Positions 11,022-22,899 are shown, numbered from the stretch's first letter. The stretch: DNA of 64,000 nucleotides from Eudorina sp. 2006-703-Eu-15 (GCA_003117195.1 BDSI01000013.1:1-64000), one strand, 5' to 3'. Notes: generated from the sequence alone by a model not told the origin. Translations and numbers: made by a program.

Positions 11022-11656
11022 TACAGATAATCAGACGGCTTATGACGGCACATCACGGGCACCTAGTTACGAGGAGTTACGGAACACCATCCCGCCGTGA
11101 CTAGATGTCACGAGAGGTTACGAACCATGTACCCACGTGCCACGTGCCAGCGTGACCGCGTAACCCGCGTAATCTAAACACAACACCGTACAGGGATTAC
11201 ATTACATCCTACTACCAGAACACCTGGGATCTGAAATGCCGTACGGTGATCGGCAGGTGGGCCGTTTATCAAAGCCACCCGGATGGGGTGCGATGGTCAG
11301 ACAGTAACTGTGTTCGGAGTTCGAGACTCCGCTGCCACCAATTTCGTATGTTTTCCGCAATCAGTAATATCGAGGCCAAACCTAGACTGTGGACCAAAGA
11401 GTCCCCAGTTCGATCCCTGATGACGGTGAACTACGACCGCGCCAGTGGACGACAGTCTAGAGGTTCTGGAAGAAGATAGTAGTGGAGGTTACATGCTCGA
11501 AAAACCCGAAAATGGGCTTGGCGCGTGTCAGTGGCGGGACACGACGCGACGTGGACATCTCCCACCCACGGCTCTGCGTGGGTTGGCGATGGCGAGTATG
11601 GCTGGTTGTCACGGGCCGATAAGGTACCGGGACGGTTCCCATCAGAGGAAGGGGAG
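11022..11656. other. Retroelement debris; T-arm-like B box and a second pol-tail trace
   Basis: At 11316-11332 a 5-bp stem CGGAG/CTCCG closes a 7-base loop TTCGAGA, exactly a tRNA T-arm (B box). Near 11408 is a second B-box-like AGTTCGATCCCTG. No full cloverleaf can be drawn, so a tRNA-derived SINE relic is possible. The last bases encode VPGRFPSEEGEC, matching the chromovirus pol end at 10940-10965. Confidence 0.4.
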
Positions 11657-11753
11657 TGTAGTTGGTGTCGTACAATGGTCGGCCCTACTCCTCAAATACG
11701 GTGCGAAGCACTGTCCCAGCATCTCGAGCCTTTGCCAGCTCTCACCTACTACA
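11657..11753 (+). repeat. Short LTR, 97 bp
   Basis: It starts TGTAGTTGGTG and ends CACCTACTACA, imperfect inverted ends of 11 bp. It directly follows the pol-tail-like PGRFPSEEGEC frame. A 102-bp relative lies at 15405-15506. Confidence 0.6.
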
Positions 11754-12846
11754 GGCCTTGCCTCCGGTGTCGCGAACCTACAACAGCGTTTCTGCTGCCT
11801 TCACGATGGCACGTTATTTCTGATCTCATACATGTTGATGCAGACTCATTTGAGTGGAACAGCCAACGTGCGCGCATGCGCTGAGGAGTCCTTTTTTTCG
11901 CGCATGCTTTCCCAGCAAATCGAGAGAGCAGTCAGAGAGCAGTCAGAGAGCAGTCATACGGCCTGACAAGCAAGTAGTCACCGCGGTATGGTTGCCAGAA
12001 ATCGTCGTTGGCGGTCTACAGCGTTGTTGCAAGCAAGGGCCGGCCTATTCAATGATTGCCCGCACGAACGGCCGTTTGCTCATCAGGTATACTTTCGAAA
12101 CTCCGCTTGTTTCAGCCTTGCGTGCCGGTTTATTTGTGCCATTATTACCATGGCCGATGCTATACGATGGAGCGACGCATCCCCCTTCCTACCGCAGAAC
12201 AGCAACATTCACACATTATGCAAAATCGGGTTTGCGGCACGCCCTTTCTAGTTACAATTACCGCCGATGTACGGCAAGTACCAGCGGATTTACCGCTTTG
12301 TACCAGCGTACGGTTAGCACGCCCGTTCCACAGACAGTGACTATCCTCGTTTTCCTTATCCTCGGTTACGATTAGGTATGCTGTCTTAGAGTTCTGTTTA
12401 GAGTGACTGTCCTCCAGAGTCCGATGTGCCTGTCCGCATCAAGCCTCGAGAGCTAACAGGAGCTAACCAGGGACGGATTTGAGAAGAAGCCCAGCCATGT
12501 CTGCTGGCGGCAAATAAACTCCAAAAACTCATATCTACTAAAAGTGCTGTCGTTGTCCCGCCGATACAGAATGGGAGAACACAGTGTACGCAGTGTGCGT
12601 CTGCGTACGGCGACCGCGACTAAAGAGGACTGTCGCATAGTCTTCTTACTGTGAGTAATGATATATGTACAAAACCAAGTCATTCATAAAATCCGGTGGG
12701 AATAAACACGTTCTTACGCTGGACCTTTTTTGTTTCCAACGTGATCATTTTTTACCTGCATGGGTTGTGATAACTCCTGCTTGTTGGACTTATCACATAT
12801 AGATAATTAATTATACTATCGAGAAACGTGCTTACTTAATTTCAAA
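11754..12846. other. Upstream region of the GT90 gene
   Basis: No gene recognised. A direct repeat GAGAGCAGTCAGAGAGCAGTC lies near 11930. The last 150 bases are AT-rich, with ATAATTAATTATAC near 12803 as a possible TATA-type element, followed by TTTCAAAATGG at the start codon. Confidence 0.4.
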
Positions 12847-15800
12847 ATGGCGCGCTTGGTCGCAATGCTAATACTGTCGGCGCTCTTACTGACATGCAAT
12901 TACTTAGCGACGGCGGACGACGATGCTCATGCCACCGAAAACATTAATCTTGACGAGATCTTGCAGCGAGCATGCAGTGCATTCGTCCAAGTTGAGGAGA
13001 ACTGGGACTCGAACGGAAACCCGGGAATGGAACCGTGCGCGACAACGGACGCGGAACTGGAGGACTTGTACAAGATAGCGATGGAGCCTGACCTGGCCTT
13101 TTGGCGGCAGCGGGCGCCCTTGGACCGCGCTCGCATCGACCGATTCCTGGATCGCTGGAGCGGATACGGATGGCACCAGCAGAGCATGATCCTCATCTAC
13201 AAGGGCAAATGGTATTACCCTTTCCAGTAAGTCTTCTCGTAAACGTTTGATCCAAATATGATCATTGCTTACTTGGGCCCGCCAGAAAGCTGTGTGAGCG
13301 AGGATGGCAATACGTACGTAAAAGGGACGGATGTCCCTACCCTATTACATCCGTCGGCAGTGCAATAATAAATAGTCCGTGTCACTTACCCAAGAAGCCT
13401 TCATTATCAGGTAACTGCGTGCCGGCTTTCTACAAATGATCTATCTATCGACAGGCAGCAGGGGCGTTCCAGAACCGACAGCAGAGTCTTGGGATCCTCC
13501 AGCGGACGGAACGAGGGACGGCCGGCGGGGATCATGGATGGGCCGGCGGCCATCACGCAAACTAAAAAACATGTCTGTATACGTACCTATCTACGCACAT
13601 TCATACCCGCGCCTTCTCGAGGTAGATGCTGTGCAGGGTCGTCTGTATTGTAGGTTATGTAGGTAGATAGGGCGGGACTTGATTGCTAATACCATAAACC
13701 CGCGCTACACTGCTGCCTGCTGCATTCTCGCTGGTGGACTATCGGCTTGCTTGGTGGGCCAGTGGGTCCGGCCACACACCAGGAGACGGTTTCGGGGGCC
13801 TGGTAACACGGATAGGGGCCGCAGGCGGAGACCTGCGTAAACAAAATACTGGTGACCAATGTCGACTCCCAACCCTTAAATCGGCGGTCCCCTTAACACA
13901 CGCTTGGGCTTAGAGGTCCAGGAGTAAAGCTTTCTTTCTTTCTGTCTTTCTTTCTCTACCTACCTACCTTCCTACCTTCCTACCTACCTACCTACCTACC
14001 TACCTACCTTCCTACCTTCCTACCTACCTACCTACCTACCTACCTACCTACCTACCTACCTACCTACCTACCTACCTACCTACCTACCTACCTACCTACC
14101 TACCTACCTACCTACCTACCTACCTACCTACCTACCTACCTACCTACCTACCTACCTACCTACCTACCTACCTACCTACCTTCTACCTACCTACCTACCT
14201 ACCTACCTACCTACCTACCTACCTACCTACCTACCTACCTACCTACCTACCTACCTACCTACCTACCTACCTACCTACCTACCTACCTACCTACCTACCT
14301 ACCTACTACCTACCTACCTACCTACCTACCTACCTACCTACCTACCTACCTACTACCTACCTACCTACCTACCTACCTACCTACCTACCTACCTACCTAC
14401 CTACCTACCTACCTACCTACCTACCTACCTACCTACCTACCTACCTACCTACCTACCTACCTACCTACCTACCTACCTACCTACCTACCTACCTACCTAC
14501 CTACCTACCTACCTACCGGTGTGCATGGGAGTGTGCCCGCTGGCTGGCTGGCTGCTGCTGTTGACCGCCTATCTACCGGCTGCTCAACCTCACCGCCAGC
14601 AGCCAGCAAGCAACTCATAATGCATTCTGCACGCATCACACACTACGTACAGCAGAGAGCACCAAGCAAGCCGATAGTCCTGCGTCGTACATACTCTACC
14701 TACCTCAGGGGTATTATTTTCGCGCACCCCTGAAGACTGGAAATAATTTCCAAAGTCGCACAACCATAAAAATAAAGGGTTGAAAGAATTAATTTAGAAG
14801 TCCCGCAGGGCTTCTGAGGATTATTCTCATATTCGCGCAGCCTCTCAAGGAAGATCGAATCATCAACAATAATAGGGTATGTATCTGCAGCTGCAGGTTA
14901 CGTAAGGCGACTATCGAAAAGTATACGTCCACGATGGGAAAGGGGGCCACCAAACCAACAATATAATAAAATGCAACGCTGTGTGGCGGACGTTGTACAC
15001 AATTGAGCGAGGGGCGGCGGGCCGGCGGCGAGGGCGGCTGCTTGGGGAGGGTGGGTGGGGAAATAAAATTTTCAATAATCTCGCGCGCGCAGACCCTCTA
15101 ACAATTATTTTAGCAACTCGCGCAGCAGGTTCGGCTGTAATAATTATTTACTTTGAGCGACTTACACTCATTTCCGAGAATAATACTTATCTTTTAATGC
15201 CGATACCTACCTTGCTGCTGGAGATACGGTAGGTATGTATGTAATAATCTTACTTGCTCGCTCGCTCCCACGCACCTACGTTAGTACGTATACAGATAAT
15301 TGCAACATTCCCACGCACGCAACACCACTGGCGGTCACCCGCCTGCCCACATTCGGGGAATTTGTATGTTCTGAACTCTAGCCTTCTATTCGACTGTATG
15401 TCTATGTAGTAGGTGTCGTACAATGGTCGGCCCTGCTCCTCAAATACGGTGCGATCGAAGCACTGTCCCAGCATCGAGAAGCCTTTGCCAGCTCTCACCT
15501 ACTACAGTTGTAACAACCGTACAGCGTAGCGTACACAGTATAAGTAAATATCAAAGAGCCCGCACAACATCTCGAGTAGCCTTTGTCACCAAACGCTACA
15601 TTGGTATCGAGAGTTCCGCACGATCCGGTGGGCCGTGAGTTCGATTCTGACTAGTGACATTGGTTTCCACTCTAAAAAACCCTGCACAAAGAGGCTAGAG
15701 GCATATGAAGGCTGGCATATGACCTGACACGGGAGGTTGCTGCACCCGTAGCTCAAAGACCTGGCAAAGACCCCAGGCGGCAAGGGTGGTGAAAGGCAGA

Positions 15801-18800
15801 GTGGAGTTGTGCGCACTGCGAGGACGCAGTGAAGGGCCGAGGACGTCCCCATCAGAGGGGGGGGAATGTAACAACCGTACGGCATAGCGTACACAGTATA
15901 AGTAAATATCAAAGAGCCCGCACAACATCTCGAGTAGCCTTTGTCACCAAACGCTACACAAAGCCCCCCGGGTCGCATGAACGCACGCGGACACACACCC
16001 GTGCACAGCACCAGCTAGCGGCGGTGCAACGACAGGACGGAGCCGGCCACGCACGCACATCCGAGCAACTGGGCCTCGCAACCATAGCTCTACACCCACA
16101 AGGGCCAGCGGCACCTCGGCGACGCGACCACGCAACTACCCCGCGGGGCAAGACGCCTAGGCACACAACAGCGCTCTCAGCAGGAGGGAGGAACTCCACA
16201 GCTCGCAGTGGCTAGTTTTATGCGCCAGCAGGCGCGCTTGGCCCATCCGTCCAGTCCTGCACCATCGGGGAAAGTTTGCGAACAGCAAGTGAAGGCAGAA
16301 TGCCGAACAGCTAGCGAAAGCTTCTCCAAGTATATATAGGAGTACGGTAGTCCCGGTGACCCGGGTCACCGGGACACAACTGACAACCGACATACAGCCG
16401 AAAGGCTGCCGTTCAGAACCTAGCTTAGAAACTATAGCCGCTACTCTCCTGCCGTATCTAAGCCGCTATTCTAAACTCTAGCTAGCCTTCTATTATTCGG
16501 CTGTCTAACACGAGGCTCCGGCGCCGGGAATGGTGGCAACACAGCGGCTTGGGATTTGGGCCTTTACACTGCAGACCGAAGAGATAGCAGGAGTCCTGGC
16601 AGTGACGAGGCCCGGAAGCGGCGGTGCCAGGCAGCAGGGCCGGGCTAGATAGCGCAAAGCCTGGCCGCCAGCGTCCCTATGGCATTCTAAGGGGGGTAAC
16701 CCCCTCGTAACCATTACCCAGGGGGGTGAGGGCAGGTAGGGGTAATCGATGATTACCCACCCACCCTCATGACAAGGAGGGGTGGGTAATTGTGTATGTT
16801 CATGCCATGTGTACATACGATGCTCACTTTCTTCGCTTGCCATTCGATTGCTTGCAGTGCAAATTGGAACCATACCCAACAGTACAATAACAGAGTCGAG
16901 GGTGGCATCACGCTCTGGGTTACAGCGTCAAATTACTACTTTGAGAAAATGAAGCACGAGATCGAGTTTCCAGGTGGATAAAATTATTCTCGCGCTCTGT
17001 GTAGAAATAACATAACAATAAAATCATATTATATAAAATAAAAATGATACCTTATATTTATCATGTATCGATCATACTGTATCATGTCATATAGCATAAT
17101 AACATATAGCTATATTATGTAATATGTAACGTAATTCAATATAGTATGTCACACCATACCATATCGTGCCATACCATACCATACCATACCATACATGCAT
17201 ATCATGCATATCGTACTGCATACCTTCATGTATAGTTGTGTAAGATTATATTGTACATTAACAAATTTTATTATGTGTCATAACATACCACATATCATAT
17301 CATTTATATGTCATATATACCATAAACCATATCAATATTTAATTTCAAAATTTTTGTTATAATTGTTTATTGAATTATTGTAGTGACCCGGTGTGTCTCA
17401 CGCAGCTAAAATAACCCTTAGAATATTTGATATGACGCACACGCAGATGTATTCTTTTTTCAAAGCGATCAGGATGGTGGCTGGTGTGACAGCTCTGATG
17501 ATGGAGCTTGCCCTATACCAGCATTATCCATCGCCAAGGATCTTGCGAAGCAACGGGTGAGTACAAAATGAGTAAGTTTGTTGCTCGTCAAGAATAAGGA
17601 TCATATATACATACATACATACATACACACATCCGCGCGCCCCGCCCTGCGCTGTGGATGGTTCGGCCCGGCAAGGGGCCCCTGGCACTCGTCCGTACGA
17701 CATGTGTACGGCGAGCCGCCCACAGTGTAACACCCCATTCATACATACATACATGTCATATGCATTACCCATCAGACGGGAAGCAGCCGGGGATCCATAT
17801 GTCGAAGTACAAGCATTGGATGGGCCTGTCGTTTATGGGTGCGGCGGCCGTTATGTGGCAACCGCACGCTACAGCTTTTATCCCCCGTTCTGCGCACCGG
17901 AAGCTAATGCAATTCAGGCTTTGTTGTTGGGCACTTGAGTCTAACAGGGCGCGGAGGGGTAGGCACCATGTCCCTAGAGGACAACGGGTCTGCCGTTGCT
18001 GCCGCTCTGAAGACCAGATTATTGAAGATGAGAAGCATGTTCTACTCGACTGCCCGGCTTACGATGCAATACGCGCTGAGGAAGGGTTTCACCGCCCTAA
18101 TACGATGAGGGAGGCGATTGCCTGGGATCCGGCTCGTTTGGCAAAGATGTTGGAGCGCATGTGGGCTCACCGTAATTCTATCGTGCCCGCCCTTTGGGCG
18201 CTAGTCTCGTCGACTCCTGTTAGTTAATGCGGTATTGCAAACCAGTGCTTTTGGGCGTTTTGTTTGCCCTTGGGCCTCCGGCTCGTATGGGTATGTGCAG
18301 GTATGGGGTTACGCATCCCCAACCATGTAACACACACACATATGCATCATCAAGGTAGCTAGCTAGGACTTCGCACGATCAACTAATAATGAGCGGTAGA
18401 TAGACTGACGAAGCTATCTAAACGTCACTCTCTTGCTTATTAACAGCAGTCGTTGGAGGCAGGAGCCCCGCCCGTACACATGCATGTATATACGTAGGCG
18501 TTAACGCACAACGTTGTGTTAAACGATTAGCGTTGGTCCATCGGTTGCGATTGTAATGTATGTATATATGGATGCAACCTCATCATCAAACCCACGCACA
18601 CCGATCGAAGGGCTGCGTACATGGGGGCAACCCAGGGCGGGGCATGCATGCACGTTGTACGTGACACACGTGGGTCATGATGAGGACAGATGAGCGAGCA
18701 CCGACGTGTGCATGTTGACACTGCTGTCGGCCGCCGAGAGGTCCCGCCCGGGACAATACGTACTCGGCCCCACACACATTTCAAAGTGAGGACGGAGAGG

Positions 18801-21800
18801 GTCGGTGGACGATGGCGGAGCGAGGGGAATGCATGCTACTGGAGTACGTTATAATCTACTAAGCCCGGTGCCTGAGCATGTATATGCACGCGGGATCTGC
18901 ATGCAGGTGGACCTCCTCTACCCCTTTATGGTCGGCGTGGAGCATCCTTTGTACCATTACCCTTGGCAGCTCAAGCACAACAAGGCATTCTTCAGCGGCC
19001 GGCCAAACTGGGGTGCGAGTCCCAAGTTCTTTGATTTGACAGGGAACGGGACCAAGGAGCTGATTTGGAGCCGCCAGTACATGACCAGATTGAGCATGAG
19101 CCGTCCGGACAAAGTCTGGGCATCACTCCTCGATTCCAGTGCCCCCATAGCCGGCTTGCGGTACACAAATGATGAAACGAGTATGCGGGACCATGCACGT
19201 TGGTGAGCCCGACCAAGCAACCTCATGATGATAATTAATTGTTTGTCATACGTACAATCATCGTATGTATGGGCGTGCGCGTTGCCCTTCCAACCATATT
19301 GTTATTATTACCTACTGACTGTTGTTATCAGAATTGTTGTCATTATTATTATTTGATATTGTTTGTGAATAATTATTTAATTATCTTACTATATAATCTA
19401 TCTAATATTATATTATTGTTTATAGTTATATTGTTTTTAATATTTTTAGACACTACATATGCAATGTATGTAACCGTTACAAGGTGGACCCGTATCCCGA
19501 CCGGGTGTTCCAACGGTTGGTTGGTTGGTTGGTTGTGACATGTTGTACAGGCCTTACGGCTATAAATAAACATGTGTTCCCCCACAACGGTCATCCGTCA
19601 AAGGGCGCACAAAAAGACCAAAAGAACGAAAGGTAGCAGAATCTCTCATCTCTGCAGCTTTTCGTCCCGCAACTTCTGCAAGCAACTGATACAAGAAGTG
19701 ACCAAGCTTGCACTGGTCAAACAAAAACATGCATGATTCCGAACATATCCGAGTCATCAGCGAGATCCACCGCTCGACGTAGCGGTTCGTAAACCGGATA
19801 TTCAATCAGCACGTGTAGCTGTTCCTCTACCGCTCCTACCGCCACACTATTGCAAACCCGGCACGTCCGTGTACTGCGCGGCGTGCGCCCTGGCCCCCGT
19901 GCTAACCGTGATACCTCCAGATCCCAACGGCCAAGCCGAAATCGCATTAGCGCCGTGTGGTGCTTCCTCGGCATTATTATTAGGATGTTACAGCGGACCC
20001 CGCGGGTCATCGGTGACAGCCCCGGCGACAGCCGAGGCTTCCTCACCATACACTGCCTAAATGAACTAACGCCACCATGGCGCTCCGGCATACCAGACGT
20101 CATATGGTCCAGCTTTCGCTTGTGATCGATCGGTGTGTACGCAAGGCCCAGATAGCTCGTACATATGTACTGTATATTAGTATATTGTTTTTATTAGACA
20201 CTACTGTAATTCCCATCATTATTTTACCATTTACAATGATACGTATTATGCCGGGCATAACCCTGACGCGCGTATCTTGAGACGCAAAGGCTTACCTACC
20301 GGATATACGGTTGGGACCCATTACGGCTCCCTACGGCTTGCATACCTACCGGATATACGGTTGGGACCCATTACGGCTCCCTACGGCTTGCATACCTACC
20401 GGATATACGGTTGGGGACCCATTACGGCTCCCTACGGCTTGCATACCTACCGGATATACGGTTGGGGACCCATTACGGCTCCCTACGGCTTGCATACCTA
20501 CCGGATATACGGTTGGGACCCATTACGGCTCCCTACGGCTTGCATACCTACCGGATATACGGTTGGGGACCCATTACGGCTCCCTACGGCTTGCATACCT
20601 ACCGGATATACGGTTGGGGACCCATTACGGCTCCCTACGGCTTGCATACCTACCGGATATACGGTTGGGGACCCATTACGGCTCCCTACGGCTTGCATAC
20701 CTACCGGATATACGGTTGGGGACCCATTACGGCTCCCTACGGCTTGCATACCTACCGGATATACGGTTGGGGACCCATTACGGCTCCCTACGGCTTGCAT
20801 ACCTACCGGATATACGGTTGGGGACCCATTACGGCTCCCTACGGCTTGCATACCTACCGGATATACGGTTGGGACCCATTACGGCTCCCTACGGCTTGCA
20901 TACCTACCGGATATACGGTTGGGGACCCATTACGGCTCCCTACGGCTTGCATACCTACCGGATATACGGTTGGGGACCCATTACGGCTCCCTACATTGTG
21001 CGTGTCTGTACGGCTTTGCCGTACCGGCTTACAAGAGGCAAGGGTGCGTGCTCATTAAAGCCTACGTACCTTGCTACCGTATACGTATATATCCGCCATG
21101 CATGGGGCCTGGCTAGCTTCCAAATTTGGCCTGATAGTATTCAGCTCACCCGGCGCGCGCACGTTCGGTGGTGGCATGCATGCATTACTAAGGATGCGGG
21201 GCTTCACACCAGCACCCGTCTATCTCCAATCCTAGCTATCTCCATCCGGTCTGTCGAACGGCGGCATGCGTGCGCACGCGGTCGCTCGGCGCGTGTGCGT
21301 GGCTGGGTATTTCCCCTATTTCACCCACACACACACATATATAATATATATACGTATAGAAATTTTATTCCTGGACCGCTAAGCCCAAGCGTGTGTTTAG
21401 GGGACCGCCGATGTAAGGATTGGGAGTCGACATTGGTCACCAGTATTTTGTTCACGCCGGTATCCGCCTGCGGCCCCTATCCGTGTTACCAGGCCCCCGA
21501 AACCGTCTCCTGCTGGTATATATGTGGGCGGACCCATTGGCCCGACCCGCTTGACGCGCATATCTCGGGCTAGATAGCTACGTATCCCTTTAACCCTTTA
21601 ACCGTGGCTGATGGCCACATACACCAGGGGCGGACTCGGACCTGGCTGATGAGCCGGGATGTCCAATCGGGACTCCCCATTTCTCAACCATATTGTGCCG
21701 ACCCAGATCGAACCGACCGGCGACCTCATGATCACAGACTCGATGCCTAAGGGAATGGTCAAGTTCGGTGCGTGGATCCAAAACATATATAAATCAATCT

Positions 21801-22334
21801 AGCTACGTACCCCGCCCATCACCGACCTAGCGCACCTACCTGTCTGCGTGCGTGCATGCTGCCTGCCGCAGGAAGTACCTGCTGCACCTCGACGGAGTGA
21901 CGTATTCCTTCCGGCTGGGGCGCATCATGCACACCAATAGCGTGATCCTCAAGGAGGAAACAAGCTGGTACGAGTACTACGTACGGGCGTTAAAGGAGGG
22001 CGTCCACTACCTGCCGATCCTCAAGGACAAGCCGGACGACGTCTTGGACGTGATGGACAAGTGGCAGAACCGGACGATGGACCTGCAGCGCATGGCTTGG
22101 AACTCGCAGCAGTTTGCGTTGAAGTACCTGTGCCCCAAGGCGCGCATGCTGTACTACAGGCGCCTGCTCCAGGAGTACAAGGCGCTGTTTAACGACAACG
22201 GCCGTAACCACATGCAGGACTTCATCGAGGAGGTCCTGGTGCCCATTATAAAAGCTAGAGAGAAAGGCGACATGCAGACGACGTACAAGAACATGAAGCC
22301 GTATGTGCCTGGCACCAGCAGACGCGCTCGTTAG
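12847..22334 (+). CDS. Glycosyltransferase family 90 (CAP10/Rumi-like), 5 exons, 454 aa
   Basis: Exons are 12847-13226, 16858-16973, 17447-17556, 18907-19202 and 21872-22334. All introns are GT...AG and phases agree throughout. A signal peptide ([20 protein letters not shown]) points to the secretory pathway. Exon 3 reads [13 protein letters not shown] then [12 protein letters not shown]; exon 4 [18 protein letters not shown]; exon 5 [19 protein letters not shown], then [14 protein letters not shown] and HYLPI. This is the order of a CAP10/GT90 domain, which transfers sugars (glucose or xylose) from nucleotide sugars. The C-terminus is basic (SRRAR) with no KDEL. Introns 1, 3 and 4 (3.6, 1.35 and 2.7 kb) are packed with retroelement fragments and tandem repeats. 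The substrate cannot be told from sequence. Confidence 0.85.
13753..13925 (+). repeat. Dispersed element fragment in GT90 intron 1
   Basis: About 170 bp, including CGGTTTCGGGGGCCTGGTAA and TGGTGACCAATGTCGACTCC, match the reverse complement of 21368-21547 closely. The end, GGTCCAGGAGTAAAG, runs into a TTTC tract and then a CTAC tract. This resembles a LINE-type 3' end fused to a microsatellite. Confidence 0.8.
13926..14516. repeat. (TTTC)n then (CTAC)n microsatellite
   Basis: A short TTTC tract (about 13930-13955) is followed by ~560 bp of CTAC/TACC repeat with a few CCTT and single-base interruptions. It lies inside GT90 intron 1. Confidence 0.98.
14517..15404. other. GT90 intron 1, central part: nothing recognised
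   Basis: Mixed AT-rich and GC-rich sequence with short frames only. A GGCGGCGGGCCGGCGGCG patch lies near 15013. Confidence 0.4.
15405..15506 (+). repeat. Short solo LTR, 102 bp
   Basis: It begins TGTAGTAGGTG and ends CACCTACTACA, perfect 11-bp inverted ends. The body matches the 97-bp LTR at 11657-11753 with a few indels. No 5-bp target duplication is visible. Two bases later another LTR element starts. Confidence 0.65.
15509..15958 (+). mobile_element. Miniature LTR element (TRIM-like), 450 bp
   Basis: Two 92-bp direct repeats (15509-15600 and 15867-15958) start TGTAACAACCGTAC and end AAACGCTACA. They differ at a few positions. The first is followed by TTGGTATCGAGAG, close to the initiator-tRNA-Met primer binding site TGGTATCAGAG. 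The 266-bp interior has no protein; its end (CCCATCAGAGGGGGGGGAA) resembles the PSEEGE pol tail nearby. The flanks do not show a 5-bp target duplication. It is probably a non-autonomous derivative of a gypsy element. Confidence 0.7.
15959..16857. other. GT90 intron 1, 3' part: LTR-like sequence with TATA and palindromes
   Basis: TATATATA near 16331 precedes a 26-bp perfect palindrome. The stretch ACTCTAGCTAGCCTTCTATTA near 16480 resembles 15375-15391. A second hairpin GGTAATC-GAT-GATTACC lies near 16740. No coding domain is seen. It is probably another LTR remnant. Confidence 0.4.
16350..16375. repeat. 26-bp perfect palindrome
   Basis: GTCCCGGTGACCC is followed at once by its exact reverse complement GGGTCACCGGGAC, 12 bases after a TATATATA box. 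Confidence 0.95.
17800..18345 (+). mobile_element. LINE 3' fragment with zinc-binding C-terminus (GT90 intron 3)
   Basis: A frame ending at 18227 reads [20 protein letters not shown], then [19 protein letters not shown] and [13 protein letters not shown]. The C-x2-C...H...C pattern is the zf-RVT finger at the C-terminus of LINE polyproteins. The 3' UTR runs to ATCCCCAACCATGTAACA and then a CA repeat. The same protein and 3' end recur, reversed, at 28295-29190. The fragment is 5'-truncated, as expected for LINE insertions. Confidence 0.8.
19717..20103 (-). mobile_element. LINE 3' fragments in GT90 intron 4
   Basis: The minus frame joins two pieces. The segment 20103-19985 is the reverse copy of 23231-23347 and ends GGGGTCCGCTGTAACATCC at an ATT-rich tract. 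The segment below 19975 reads [20 protein letters not shown], then CRVCNS and [17 protein letters not shown], a zf-RVT-type finger whose last Cys is Tyr. The two pieces appear nested or abutting. Confidence 0.65.
20295..20998. repeat. 50/51-bp tandem repeat, about 14 copies (GT90 intron 4)
   Basis: The unit starts CCTACCGGATATACGGTTGG. Copies differ mainly by GGGA (50 bp) versus GGGGA (51 bp). Since 51 is a multiple of three, all frames stay open and create long spurious ORFs on both strands. Confidence 0.97.
21368..21547 (-). repeat. Dispersed element fragment in GT90 intron 4
   Basis: Reverse-strand copy of the sequence at 13753-13925. Its end reads (minus) GGTCCAGGAATAAAATTTC and meets an AT/CA-rich tract at 21330-21360. 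Confidence 0.8.
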
Positions 22335-22899
22335 TTCATAAGTTCGTTCAGGCATCGATGATGCATGCCAGCCAGCGCAGTATCCGTGCCTCGTACGTAG
22401 AGCGAGAGTACACTTGCATGTATGCATGTACATAAATGATCGCGCGACGATAAACGCAATATACGCATCTACGTACCGCTGTACCGACGGCCGGTAGGTC
22501 CGTTCGTTCGTTCATTCGTCTAGTTCGTCCATCCAGCCGTGCATGGCGGCTGGGTGCACATGCATGTACTGCGTACGTGGATGTGTCTATATATCTGCGT
22601 GTGTGTACGTAGCATAGATCGATCAGTGCAGTTCAGTGGTGCACCACCGCCGACCAGCGGCTGCACCCACCCAGCACGCAGCAGATGCGTGGCCTGCATG
22701 CGTGGCTGCCGTATGTACGTGCTGGTCGGTGCTACGTATATGCGCCTAGTGCAACTATGCATGGCTAGCTGCTGGTAAAATCCATCCGGAAGCAAGCAAG
22801 GCGTTACCATGCCTAAAGACAACTGACAGACATGTATGTATGCATGTACACATGCTTACGTAGCGCGTGCGTGAAGAAAAAAGAATTGCTATCTATTCT
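22335..22899. other. Downstream of GT90: palindromic-tetramer-rich, no gene
   Basis: Dense in ACGTA, TGCATG and GTACGTA words. No clear TGTAA poly(A) signal before the LINE-derived one at 23341. Confidence 0.4.

Noticed and set aside
11285..11345. tRNA gene
   Set aside because: Only the T-arm is perfect; no matching acceptor or D-arm/anticodon arm can be drawn.
17466..17556. Alternative GT90 exon 3 reading frame ([15 protein letters not shown])
   Set aside because: The frame from acceptor 17446 gives [13 protein letters not shown] and [12 protein letters not shown], matches the family, and keeps phase with exon 4.
20277..21573. Open frames of 200-420 residues on both strands
   Set aside because: Created by the 50/51-bp tandem repeat; no start or domain outside the array.
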